Source: DATFDN01 sp963756545 (GTDB lineage Bacteria; Pseudomonadota; Alphaproteobacteria; Acetobacterales; Acetobacteraceae). Taken from it: 64,000 bases of DNA. Below, piece after piece: positions 52,551 to 62,964 of the stretch. Each line of letters opens with the position of its first letter. Positions within the stretch are counted from its first letter, which is position 1. The stretch lies in assembly GCA_963756545.1 (NCBI GenBank), contig CAVWNY010000002.1, positions 620,001 through 684,000 on the forward strand. The letters are read 5' to 3'. The position numbers and the translations under genes were made by a program. The notes beneath the pieces are model-generated. The model saw only the letters and a list, made by a program, of their open reading frames with translations, had not been told where the DNA came from and searched no databases.

Positions 52551-54491
52551 CTAGTCGTCGAGGAAGCTGCGCAGCTTGCGGCTGCGGCTGGGGTGCTTCA
52601 GCTTCCGCAGCGCCTTCGCCTCGATCTGGCGAATGCGCTCCCGGGTGACGTTGAACTGCTGGCCGACCTCTTCCAGAGTGTGATCGGTGTTCATGCCGAT
52701 CCCGAAGCGCATCCGCAGCACCCGCTCCTCGCGCGGAGTCAGGCTGGACAGGATCCGCGTGGTCGCCTCGCGCAGATTGGCCTGGATCGCGGCGTCGAGC
52801 GGGATCACCGCCGCCTTGTCTTCGATGAAGTCGCCGAGATGGCTGTCCTCCTCGTCGCCGATCGGCGTCTCCAGGCTGATCGGCTCCTTCGCGATCTTGA
52901 GGACCTTGCGGACCTTCTCCAGCGGCATCCCCAGCTTCTCGGCCAGTTCCTCGGGGGCCGGCTCGCGGCCGATCTCGTGCAGCATCTGGCGCGACGTGCG
53001 GACCAGCTTGTTGATCGTCTCGATCATGTGGACGGGAATACGGATGGTCCGCGCCTGGTCGGCGATCGAGCGCGTGATGGCCTGGCGGATCCACCACGTC
53101 GCGTAGGTGCTGAACTTGTAGCCCCGACGGTATTCGAACTTGTCCACCGCCTTCATGAGGCCGATGTTGCCCTCCTGGATCAAGTCCAGGAACTGCAAGC
53201 CGCGATTGGTGTATTTCTTGGCGATCGAGATCACCAGGCGCAGATTGGCCTCGATCATCTCCTTCTTCGCCCGCGCCGAATCCCGCTCGCCGCGGCTGAC
53301 CGTCATGAAAACGCGCCGGAACTCGCCGATCGGCAGGCCGGCGTCGTTCGCCACGGCGGCAATTTGCGCGCGCACGTCGCCCACTTGCCGCGCATCCTTG
53401 GCGGCGAACATCTTCCAGCCCTTCGCCGCCAGCTTGCCGACGCGCTCGAACCAGTTCGGGTCGAGCTCGCTGCCGCGATACTGCTTCAGGAACTCCTCGC
53501 GCGGCACCTTGCAGGATTCCGCGAGGCGCAGCAGCGAGCCCTCCAGCCCCGTCAGGCGCTGGTTCAGCTGCTTGAGCTGCATGACCAGCTCCTCGATGCG
53601 ATTGTTGTGCAGTCGCACCTGCGAGACTTTCTCGACAAGCTCCTCACGCGCCTTCTCGTAGGTCTTTTCCAACCGGAGATTGACCTCCTCGCCGCTGGAC
53701 ATGGTCTCCAGACGGCGCGACTGCATCTTTTGCAACTTCTTGTAGAGGCCCTCGATCTCCTCGAAGGTGTCCAGCACCTCTGGTTTCAGCTTCTCCTCCA
53801 GCGCGGACAGCGACAGGCCGGGGCCCTCGCCTTCCTCGTCCGGCTCCTCCTCTGAAGCGGGCGGGGTGATTTCAAGCGCCTCACGCGTGGCGGCCGTGTC
53901 GGCCTCGCCCGCGCCGCCGCCCTGCGTCGCCTCCAGGTCGATGATGTCGCGCAGCAGCATCCGGCCGGCCTTGAGCTGGTCGTGCCAGGTGATGATGGCG
54001 CGGAACGTCAGCGGGCTCTCGCACAGGCCGCCGATCATCATGTCGCGGCCGGCCTCGATGCGCTTGGCGATGGCGATCTCGCCCTCGCGCGACAGCAGCT
54101 CGACCGTGCCCATCTCGCGCAGGTACATCCGCACCGGGTCGTCGGTGCGGCCGAGGCTTTCGGCATCGACGTTGCCGGCCGGCTCTTCGCTCTCGCCTTC
54201 GGCCTCGGTCTTCTCCGGCGCCGGCGCCGGCGCCTCGCCGTCCTCGTTCTCCTCGCTTTCGACGACCTGGATGCCCATCTCGTTCAGATTGGACATCACG
54301 TCCTCGATCTGCTCGGAGCTATTCTGGTCCGGCGGGATGATCGTGTTCAGCTCATCGAAGGTAATATAGCCCCGCTCCTTGCTCTTTGCGATCAGCCGCT
54401 TCACGGCGGCGGTCTGCACATCGAGCAAGGTCGTATCCACGTCCGGCTCGACGGTCGCGGTATCGGCGGTTCCATTCGGCTTCGTCGCCAT
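52551..54491 (-). CDS. rpoD: RNA polymerase primary sigma factor RpoD (sigma-70)
   Basis: Housekeeping sigma factor, 646 residues. Region 1.1 starts at about residue 20 (VKRLIAKSKERGYITFDELN) and is followed by an acidic, Pro/Ala-rich linker. Region 1.2 is DDPVRMYLREMGTVELLSREGE (about 120-141), then a long non-conserved region with coiled-coil character. Region 2 includes NLRLVISIAKKYTNRGLQFLDLIQEGNIGLMKAVDKFEYRRG and FSTYATWWIRQAI (about 420-470), region 3 IRIPVHMIETINK and region 4.2 TLEEVGQQFNVTRERIRQIEAKALRKL near the end. It recognises the standard -35/-10 promoters. It begins 46 bases after dnaG, as in the macromolecular-synthesis operon. Confidence 0.95.
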   Translation of the reverse strand: MATKPNGTADTATVEPDVDTTLLDVQTAAVKRLIAKSKERGYITFDELNTIIPPDQNSSEQIEDVMSNLNEMGIQVVESEENEDGEAPAPAPEKTEAEGESEEPAGNVDAESLGRTDDPVRMYLREMGTVELLSREGEIAIAKRIEAGRDMMIGGLCESPLTFRAIITWHDQLKAGRMLLRDIIDLEATQGGGAGEADTAATREALEITPPASEEEPDEEGEGPGLSLSALEEKLKPEVLDTFEEIEGLYKKLQKMQSRRLETMSSGEEVNLRLEKTYEKAREELVEKVSQVRLHNNRIEELVMQLKQLNQRLTGLEGSLLRLAESCKVPREEFLKQYRGSELDPNWFERVGKLAAKGWKMFAAKDARQVGDVRAQIAAVANDAGLPIGEFRRVFMTVSRGERDSARAKKEMIEANLRLVISIAKKYTNRGLQFLDLIQEGNIGLMKAVDKFEYRRGYKFSTYATWWIRQAITRSIADQARTIRIPVHMIETINKLVRTSRQMLHEIGREPAPEELAEKLGMPLEKVRKVLKIAKEPISLETPIGDEEDSHLGDFIEDKAAVIPLDAAIQANLREATTRILSSLTPREERVLRMRFGIGMNTDHTLEEVGQQFNVTRERIRQIEAKALRKLKHPSRSRKLRSFLDD

Positions 54492-54537
54492 TCTCAACGC
54501 ACTCCGGAAATCCAATTCGATTCGATCAGCGCCGGCG

Positions 54538-56352
54538 TCAGGCCGCCGGCTCATCGGGTTCCGTCGCCACCATCCTCTCCAATGCGATGCGCAGCGCGAT
54601 CACCCGGCGCTGCGTGCCGCCGTCGAGGTTGACTTCCGCGGCGCGCTCCGCCGCGACCAGCTCCTCCCGGAGCTGGCCGGCATGCATCAGCCCGAAAAAG
54701 TGCCACCATCCTGCCTCGGCGTCCCCCGGCATCGCGTCGGCATGGGCGAAATCCGGCAACGTAGCCAGGGCTTGCTCAGCCTCGGCCTCTAATCCAGAGA
54801 TCGTGAGGTGGGCAACCAGCGCCCCCGAGTCAAGCGTACCGGCATCCTCGGCCCATGCCAGCAACGCCTTTCGGAGGCGATCGCAGGGGGCAGGCAGATC
54901 GACCTCGGCGAAGGCGTGCTCCACGTCCCGGAGGATGGCGGGATGGGCCAGCAACACGGCGGTGAGAATTCGGCCCCGCTCCGCCCTCGTCTGGGCATCG
55001 GAGATCGGGGGCCGGGCGGCGAGGGCCACCGGGCGTCGCGTCCCGCCCCGCGCGTCCTTGCGCCCGGCGCCGAAGCGGAGGGCATCAAGGCGTCGTGGGT
55101 CGGGGCGTTCGGGAAAGAACCGCTTGCGCAGCGCGCTTCGGAACTCCGACGAAAGCGCGCGATCGGGGATCAGCCGCGTGGTCTCGTCGATCCGCCCGAG
55201 CAGGGCGGCCCGTTGCTCGGGCGTGGAATCGCCGGTGGAGTCGCGAAGGTGGTCGAACAGCGTGTCGGCCAGCGAACGCGCGCCGTCGAGCACCGTCCGG
55301 ACCCGCGCCGGTCCGTGCCGACGCACCAACGTATCGGGGTCTTCGCCCTCGGGCATGATCGCGAAGCGGAAGCTGCGGTCGTGCGCGAGGCGGGGCAGAG
55401 CCAGCTCGATGGCCCGCATCGCCGCGCGCCGCCCGGCGGCATCTCCGTCGAAACAGAGAATCGGCGCCGGCGACAGTCGCCACAGCTCGGCCATCTGCTC
55501 CTCCGTCAGCGCCGTGCCGAGCGGGGCGACGGCACCGGCGAACCCGGCCTGGTGAAGCGCGATCACGTCCATATAGCCTTCCACCACGACGATCCCGCCC
55601 TCCCGCGCCGCGCGCGCGAGATCGAGCGCGTAGAGACTGCGACGCTTGGAAAACAGCGGGGTTTCCGGCCCATTCACATATTTCGGCTGACCGTCGCCCA
55701 AGGTTCGCCCGCCGAAGCTGATGATCCTTCCGGCGCGATCGCGGATGGGGAACATGACGCGGTCGAAGAACAGCTCGCGCCCGCGCCCCGTCTCCGAATC
55801 GACGCGCACCAGCCCCGCCTCCGCCAGCAAGCGGGTCTCGACGCATTCGCGCGCGAGGTCGGCGGCAAGCGCCCCCCGACCAGGGCCGGACCAGCCCAGG
55901 CCGAAGCGGCGGATCGTCGCCTCGCTCAGCCCGCGCCCGAGCAGGTAATCGAGAGCGCGCCGGCCCTCCGGCAGGAACAGCCGGCGCTGGAAGCTCTCCG
56001 AAGCGAGGTCCAGCACGCTGGTCAGGTCGTGGCGCCGGCGCTCGGCCTCGGTCGCGTCGGACGTTGGCTTCGGCACCGCCAGCCCGGCCTCGCCGGCCAG
56101 ACGCTCGACCGCCTCGGTGAAGCTCGCCCCCTCGGCCTGCATGACGAAGGTAATGGCATCGCCATGCGCGCCGCAGCCAAAGCAGTGGTAGTGGTCGTCC
56201 CAGATATGCAGGCTCGGCGTCTTCTCGCCATGAAACGGGCAGCAGGCCTTCCACTGCCGGCCGGCGCGCTCGATCCGCGTCCGCCGGCCGATCAGCGGCG
56301 CAAGCGGCGTGCGGGCGCGCAGTTCATCGAGGAAGGCGGGCGGGAGCGCCAT
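54538..56352 (-). CDS. dnaG: DNA primase
   Basis: Synthesises RNA primers at the replication fork. 604 residues. The zinc-binding domain has CCPFHGEKTPS and YHCFGCGAHG (Cys-His...Cys-Cys, about residues 38-66). The RNA polymerase core includes YLLGRGLSE, FFDRVMFPIRDRAGRIISFGGR and YVNGPETPLF. The TOPRIM domain has VVVEGYMDVIALHQAGF (about 255-271) and CFDGDAAGRRA. The C-terminal region is the helicase-interacting part. It begins 10 bases after yqeY and continues to rpoD, a typical dnaG-rpoD arrangement. Confidence 0.95.
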   Translation of the reverse strand: MALPPAFLDELRARTPLAPLIGRRTRIERAGRQWKACCPFHGEKTPSLHIWDDHYHCFGCGAHGDAITFVMQAEGASFTEAVERLAGEAGLAVPKPTSDATEAERRRHDLTSVLDLASESFQRRLFLPEGRRALDYLLGRGLSEATIRRFGLGWSGPGRGALAADLARECVETRLLAEAGLVRVDSETGRGRELFFDRVMFPIRDRAGRIISFGGRTLGDGQPKYVNGPETPLFSKRRSLYALDLARAAREGGIVVVEGYMDVIALHQAGFAGAVAPLGTALTEEQMAELWRLSPAPILCFDGDAAGRRAAMRAIELALPRLAHDRSFRFAIMPEGEDPDTLVRRHGPARVRTVLDGARSLADTLFDHLRDSTGDSTPEQRAALLGRIDETTRLIPDRALSSEFRSALRKRFFPERPDPRRLDALRFGAGRKDARGGTRRPVALAARPPISDAQTRAERGRILTAVLLAHPAILRDVEHAFAEVDLPAPCDRLRKALLAWAEDAGTLDSGALVAHLTISGLEAEAEQALATLPDFAHADAMPGDAEAGWWHFFGLMHAGQLREELVAAERAAEVNLDGGTQRRVIALRIALERMVATEPDEPAA

Positions 56353-56362
56353 CCGGTGCGCC

Positions 56363-56824
56363 TTAACCTCCGGCCAGTCGTGCCTTGACCAGCGAGCCGG
56401 CCCTGGAGAGATCGAGCGTCGCCGCGTGCCGCGCCTTGAGCGCCGCCATGACCTTTCCCATGTCCCTGGGGCTGCTCGCGCCGGTTTCAGCGACCGCCTC
56501 GGCGACCGCGCGGGCCATCGCCGCCTCGTCCATCTGGCGCGGCAGGAAGCCCTCGATCACCGCGATCTCGGCCTCCTCCTTGGCGACGAGGTCGGGGCGG
56601 TTGCCCTGGCGGTAGAGATCGACCGATTCGCGGCGCGATTTCACCATGCCGCGCAGCAGGGCAAGCACCTCGTCATCCGGCACCGCATCGACGCCCTTGG
56701 GCCGAGCGGCGATGTCCGCCTCCTTCAGTCTGGCCAGGATCATCCGCAAGGTCGAGGTGCGGGGCGCCTCGCGCGCCTTCATCGCCGTCTTCAGTTCGTC
56801 CGTGAACCGCTCCCGCAGCGCCAT
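56363..56824 (-). CDS. GatB/YqeY domain-containing protein
   Basis: 153 residues. YqeY-family signature: LRERFTDELKTAMKAREAPR at the start, LRMILARLKEADIAAR, MVKSRRESVDLYRQGNRPDLV and IEGFLPRQMDEAAM. The C-terminal half contains the tRNA-amidotransferase-tail-like fold (MGKVMAALKARH). The family's precise role is not settled. It lies directly upstream of dnaG-rpoD, in the position occupied by rpsU in enterobacteria. Confidence 0.9.
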   Translation of the reverse strand: MALRERFTDELKTAMKAREAPRTSTLRMILARLKEADIAARPKGVDAVPDDEVLALLRGMVKSRRESVDLYRQGNRPDLVAKEEAEIAVIEGFLPRQMDEAAMARAVAEAVAETGASSPRDMGKVMAALKARHAATLDLSRAGSLVKARLAGG

Positions 56825-56954
56825 GCCATCTCCTTCAATCGTGACCGCTACGCTCGATATGGAATAACCGGGCGGCTCTTGCGCCTGCCGGGCCTAAAAG
56901 TAACGCTGCGCGACGTGCCGCTCGCATCCGCTCCCCTTGATAGGAGAAAGGGAA

Positions 56955-57395
56955 ATGCTGAAGGGCTTCAAGAACTTCCTGATGCGGGGTGACGTCGTCG
57001 TCGTCGCTGTCGGGCTGGTGGTGGCTCTGGCGTTCAGCAATCTTGTCAAGGCGTTCACAGACAGCATCATCAACCCGCTGATCGCCTCGGCGCAGGGCGG
57101 GGTGAAGGGTCCCGGGCTTGGCTGGCAGCTGGTCAGCGGCGGCGGCGACGGCACCTACCTCAACCTCGGCGCGTTCATCTCCGCGATTATCTACTTCATC
57201 ATCTTCATGGCGGTCGTATATTTCGCGATTGTCGCGCCCTACAAGTTTGTCATGGCTCGACGGGGCAAGGCGGTGTTCGGCGAACCGCCCCCGACCAAGA
57301 ACTGCCCGTTGTGCCTGTCCGACGACCTGAACCCCGCAGCAATCAGGTGCAAGCACTGCGGCGCGGACATCGGGAAGGTCATCGGGCCCATCTGA
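56955..57395 (+). CDS. mscL: MscL-family large-conductance mechanosensitive channel with C-terminal zinc ribbon
   Basis: 146 residues. The N-terminus GFKNFLMRGDVVVVAVGLVVALAFS matches the MscL amphipathic helix and pore helix TM1. Residues about 70-95 form TM2 (ISAIIYFIIFMAVVYFAIVAPY). Family members open under membrane tension to release solutes. After TM2 the usual helical bundle is replaced or extended by a CxxC...CxxC segment (CPLCLSDDL and IRCKHCGADIG, about 119-140), a likely zinc ribbon. AGGAG/AAGGG precede ATG 56955; an in-frame upstream start at 56937 adds six residues. It is divergent from yqeY across 130 bases. Confidence 0.85.
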   Translation: MLKGFKNFLMRGDVVVVAVGLVVALAFSNLVKAFTDSIINPLIASAQGGVKGPGLGWQLVSGGGDGTYLNLGAFISAIIYFIIFMAVVYFAIVAPYKFVMARRGKAVFGEPPPTKNCPLCLSDDLNPAAIRCKHCGADIGKVIGPI

Positions 57396-57461
57396 GAGAT
57401 CTTTTCCGGGTCATTACCAGGGATCCTTGTGTCCGGAAAAAATTTCCCATACACATAGTCC

Positions 57462-57705
57462 ATGCCGATAAGCGTGGATTCAATCATTGAACGACTCGGT
57501 GGCGCGGAGCCCGCGTCCCGGCTGACCGGCGTGAGTACCCGAGGCGGTTCGCAAATGGCGTCAGGCGCGAGCCATCCCCTCCCGCCATTGGCCTGCGGTG
57601 ATCGCAGCCACGGGCTTCGGCCTTGCCGATCTTTCCGGCATTTCTCCCGCCGAGACGGACCTGGTTCGGCCGGCGACCATCCCTTCTGGCGCCACCGCCG
57701 CTCTC
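57462..57705 (+). pseudogene. HTH (Cro/CI-like) segment leading into carA, interrupted by a +1 frameshift
   Basis: From ATG 57462 the frame gives MPISVDSIIERLGGAEPASRL, the first helices of a small Cro-like helix-turn-helix domain. At CCC 57538-57540 the expected continuation moves to the next frame: EAVRKWRQARAIPSRHWPAVIAATG, with the KWRQ...IPSRHW signature of YdaS/carph-isopro-like HTH proteins. Dropping one C yields TGVSTEAVRKWRQ without a break. This second frame has no stop before carA; it reaches ATAAL at 57705, where dropping one G from GG 57706-57707 leads directly into the CarA N-terminus (LVLADGAVFWG). So either the HTH is fused to CarA or a stop and start have been obscured by errors. 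No ribosome site is seen before ATG 57462. Confidence 0.6.
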
Positions 57706-58831
57706 GGTACTGGCCGACGGTGCCGTGTTCTGGGGCCGGGGCTTCGGCGCTCACAGCTTCGACCTCCCTGCCGTGGGCGAGGTCTGCTTCAACACCGGCA
57801 TGACCGGCTACCAGGAGACGCTCACCGATCCGTCCTATGCCGGGCAGATCATCACCTTCACCTTTCCCCACATCGGCAATGTCGGCGCCAACACCGAGGA
57901 CATCGAGGCCGGCACGATCGCGGCGCGCGGCATGGTGGTGAAGCAGGACATCACCGGGCCGTCGAACTGGCGCGCGACCCAGCCCCTGGATGCCTGGCTC
58001 CGCGCGCAGGGCGTGGCGGGGATCGCCGGGGTCGATACAAGGGCGCTCACGATCCGCATCCGCGACGGCGGCCCACCGAGCGGGGTGCTCGCGTTTCCGG
58101 CCGACGGCCGTTTCGACCTCGACGCGCTCCGCGCGCACGCGGCCGCCTGGCCGGGGCTGGTGGGCATGGATCTCGCGGCCGAGGTGTCCTGCCGGCAGAC
58201 CTACACGTGGGACGAGACGCGATGGGCCTGGCCCGCCGGCGCCGGTCGGCAGACGGCGCCGCGTCATCACGTCGTCGCCGTGGACTACGGGGCAAAGCGC
58301 AATATCCTGCGCTGCCTGGCCTCCGCAGGCTGCCGCGTAACCGTGGTGCCGGCGAGCGCGACGGCCGAGGACATCCTGCTCCATCGGCCCGACGGCGTGT
58401 TCCTCTCCAACGGCCCCGGCGACCCGGCCGCGACCGCGTCCTATGCCGTGCCGGCGATCCGAGGCGTGCTGGATGCCGGCCTGCCGCTGTTCGGCATCTG
58501 CCTCGGCCATCAATTGCTTGCCCTGACGCTGGGGGCACGGACCTACAAGCTCGCGCGCGGCCACCGCGGGGCCAACCAGCCGGTGAAGGAGCTGGCCACC
58601 GGACGGGTGGAGATCACCAGCCAGAACCACGGCTTCGCCGTCGATGCGGCGAGCCTGCCGGCCTCGGCGCGGGTCACGCATGTGAGCCTGTTCGACGGCT
58701 CGAATGAAGGCATCGCCTGCACTGATCGGGCGGCATTCAGCGTGCAGTATCATCCCGAGGCGAGTCCGGGGCCGGGCGACAGCCAGCATCTGTTTCGGCG
58801 GTTCATGGGGATGATGGAGGCGCGGGGTTGA
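57623..58831 (+). CDS. carA: Carbamoyl-phosphate synthase small subunit
   Basis: Glutamine amidotransferase subunit that delivers ammonia to CarB for arginine and pyrimidine synthesis. The CarA core runs from VLADGAVFWGRGFGA (about 57708) through GEVCFNTGMTGYQETLTDPSYAGQ (in two parts), GVDTRALTIRIR and the class I amidotransferase domain: FLSNGPGDP, FGICLGHQLLAL (nucleophile Cys), SQNHGFAVD and VQYHPEASPGP. The frame can open at TTG 57623, but the first 28 residues so produced (PIFPAFLPPRRTW...) look unnatural. The neighbouring frame (SGISPAETDLVRP...GATAAL) fits better if one G at 57706-57707 is extra. The true N-terminus is therefore unresolved; the catalytic parts are intact. Confidence 0.88.
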   Translation: MPIFPAFLPPRRTWFGRRPSLLAPPPLSVLADGAVFWGRGFGAHSFDLPAVGEVCFNTGMTGYQETLTDPSYAGQIITFTFPHIGNVGANTEDIEAGTIAARGMVVKQDITGPSNWRATQPLDAWLRAQGVAGIAGVDTRALTIRIRDGGPPSGVLAFPADGRFDLDALRAHAAAWPGLVGMDLAAEVSCRQTYTWDETRWAWPAGAGRQTAPRHHVVAVDYGAKRNILRCLASAGCRVTVVPASATAEDILLHRPDGVFLSNGPGDPAATASYAVPAIRGVLDAGLPLFGICLGHQLLALTLGARTYKLARGHRGANQPVKELATGRVEITSQNHGFAVDAASLPASARVTHVSLFDGSNEGIACTDRAAFSVQYHPEASPGPGDSQHLFRRFMGMMEARG

Positions 58832-59118
58832 TGGAGGCGATCAATGTTGTGCTGACGACGGCGTTCCGGCATCGGATCAGCGAGCCGAATATCGAGGCCG
58901 GATTCGAGAGGTTCCGGGAGCTGACAGGCGGCACTATCGATGAGGGCGCGTTCCGCGACGCCATCGCGGCCTGCGTGCGAGACGAGCTGATGCGCGATCC
59001 CGTGCGGCTGGAGGAGGGCTCGTTGCAGTGTCACTGGCGGCTGGAGCTGACATCCAAAGGTGTCGAGAGCGTGCGTAAGCTTGCGCGACCGCGAAGCCCG
59101 GACTCGCCCGCTCCGTGA
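58831..59118 (+). CDS. Small uncharacterised protein between carA and carB
   Basis: 95 residues, starting at ATG 58831 inside the carA stop (TGATGG). The translation is rich in charged and hydrophobic residues in a helix-like pattern (RISEPNIEAGFERFRELTG, FRDAIAACVRDELMRDPVRL) and then CHWRLELTSKGVESVRKL, unlike the Arg/Pro-rich shadows common at this GC content. I do not recognise the family. Its coupling to carA and position 25 bases ahead of carB suggest a real gene in the car operon. Whether it affects carbamoyl phosphate synthesis is unknown. Confidence 0.55.
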   Translation: MEAINVVLTTAFRHRISEPNIEAGFERFRELTGGTIDEGAFRDAIAACVRDELMRDPVRLEEGSLQCHWRLELTSKGVESVRKLARPRSPDSPAP

Positions 59119-59143
59119 CGTCTTTGCCGCCAGGCCAAGACTG

Positions 59144-62410
<3,267 letters not shown>

Positions 62411-62485
62411 CCTGCCGCAGCGACCGGGCCTTGCCCGGCCGCCAAGCCGTTATTTGCGTAAGCGCTGCTATCAGAGGACCCCGCC

Positions 62486-62959
62486 GTGCAAAAGTTCCCG
62501 ATGACCGCCCCAGGCCTGCAGCGGCTGGAAGAGGAACTGCGCCACCTGAAAAGCGCCGAGCGCCCCGCCATCATCCGCGCGATCGCCGAGGCGCGCAGCC
62601 ACGGCGATCTGTCGGAGAATGCCGAGTATCACGCGGCACGCGACCGGCAGTCCTTCGTCGAGGGGCGAATTGGCGAGTTGGAGGAGATCATCTCCGCCGC
62701 GGAGGTCATCGACCCGTCCAGCCTGTCGGGCGACCAGGTGAAGTTCGGCGCCCATGTCCGGCTGATCGACGAGGAGACGGAGAAGGAATCCTCCTATCAG
62801 ATCGTCGGGCAGCACGAGGCCGACATCAAACTCGGCCGGCTCTCCGTCTCGTCGCCGCTCGCCAAGGCGCTGATCGGCAAGAAGGTGGGCGATGCCGTCT
62901 CGGTGCCGGCGCCGAGCGGGGATCGATCTTACGAAATCCTGGAAGTTCGGTTCGCGTAG
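62486..62959 (+). CDS. greA: Transcription elongation factor GreA
   Basis: Rescues backtracked RNA polymerase by stimulating transcript cleavage. 157 residues. The N-terminal coiled coil includes LQRLEEELRHLKSAERPAI and the acidic tip SHGDLSENAEYHAARDRQ (about residues 38-55) with the catalytic Asp and Glu. The C-terminal FKBP-like domain has YQIVGQHEAD and SPLAKALIGKKVGDAV. It starts at GTG 62486 with AGAGGA in front. It follows carB by 75 bases, a common neighbour order in alphaproteobacteria. Confidence 0.93.
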   Translation: MQKFPMTAPGLQRLEEELRHLKSAERPAIIRAIAEARSHGDLSENAEYHAARDRQSFVEGRIGELEEIISAAEVIDPSSLSGDQVKFGAHVRLIDEETEKESSYQIVGQHEADIKLGRLSVSSPLAKALIGKKVGDAVSVPAPSGDRSYEILEVRFA

Positions 62960-62964
62960 GTCAG

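Noticed and set aside
54205..54235. GGCGCC repeats within rpoD
   Set aside because: They encode the Ala-Pro linker before region 1.2 and look like ordinary low-complexity coding sequence.
57462..57803. 113-residue frame read straight from ATG 57462 as an independent protein
   Set aside because: Only its first about 26 residues look like protein (HTH start); after 57540 the sensible HTH sequence is in another frame.
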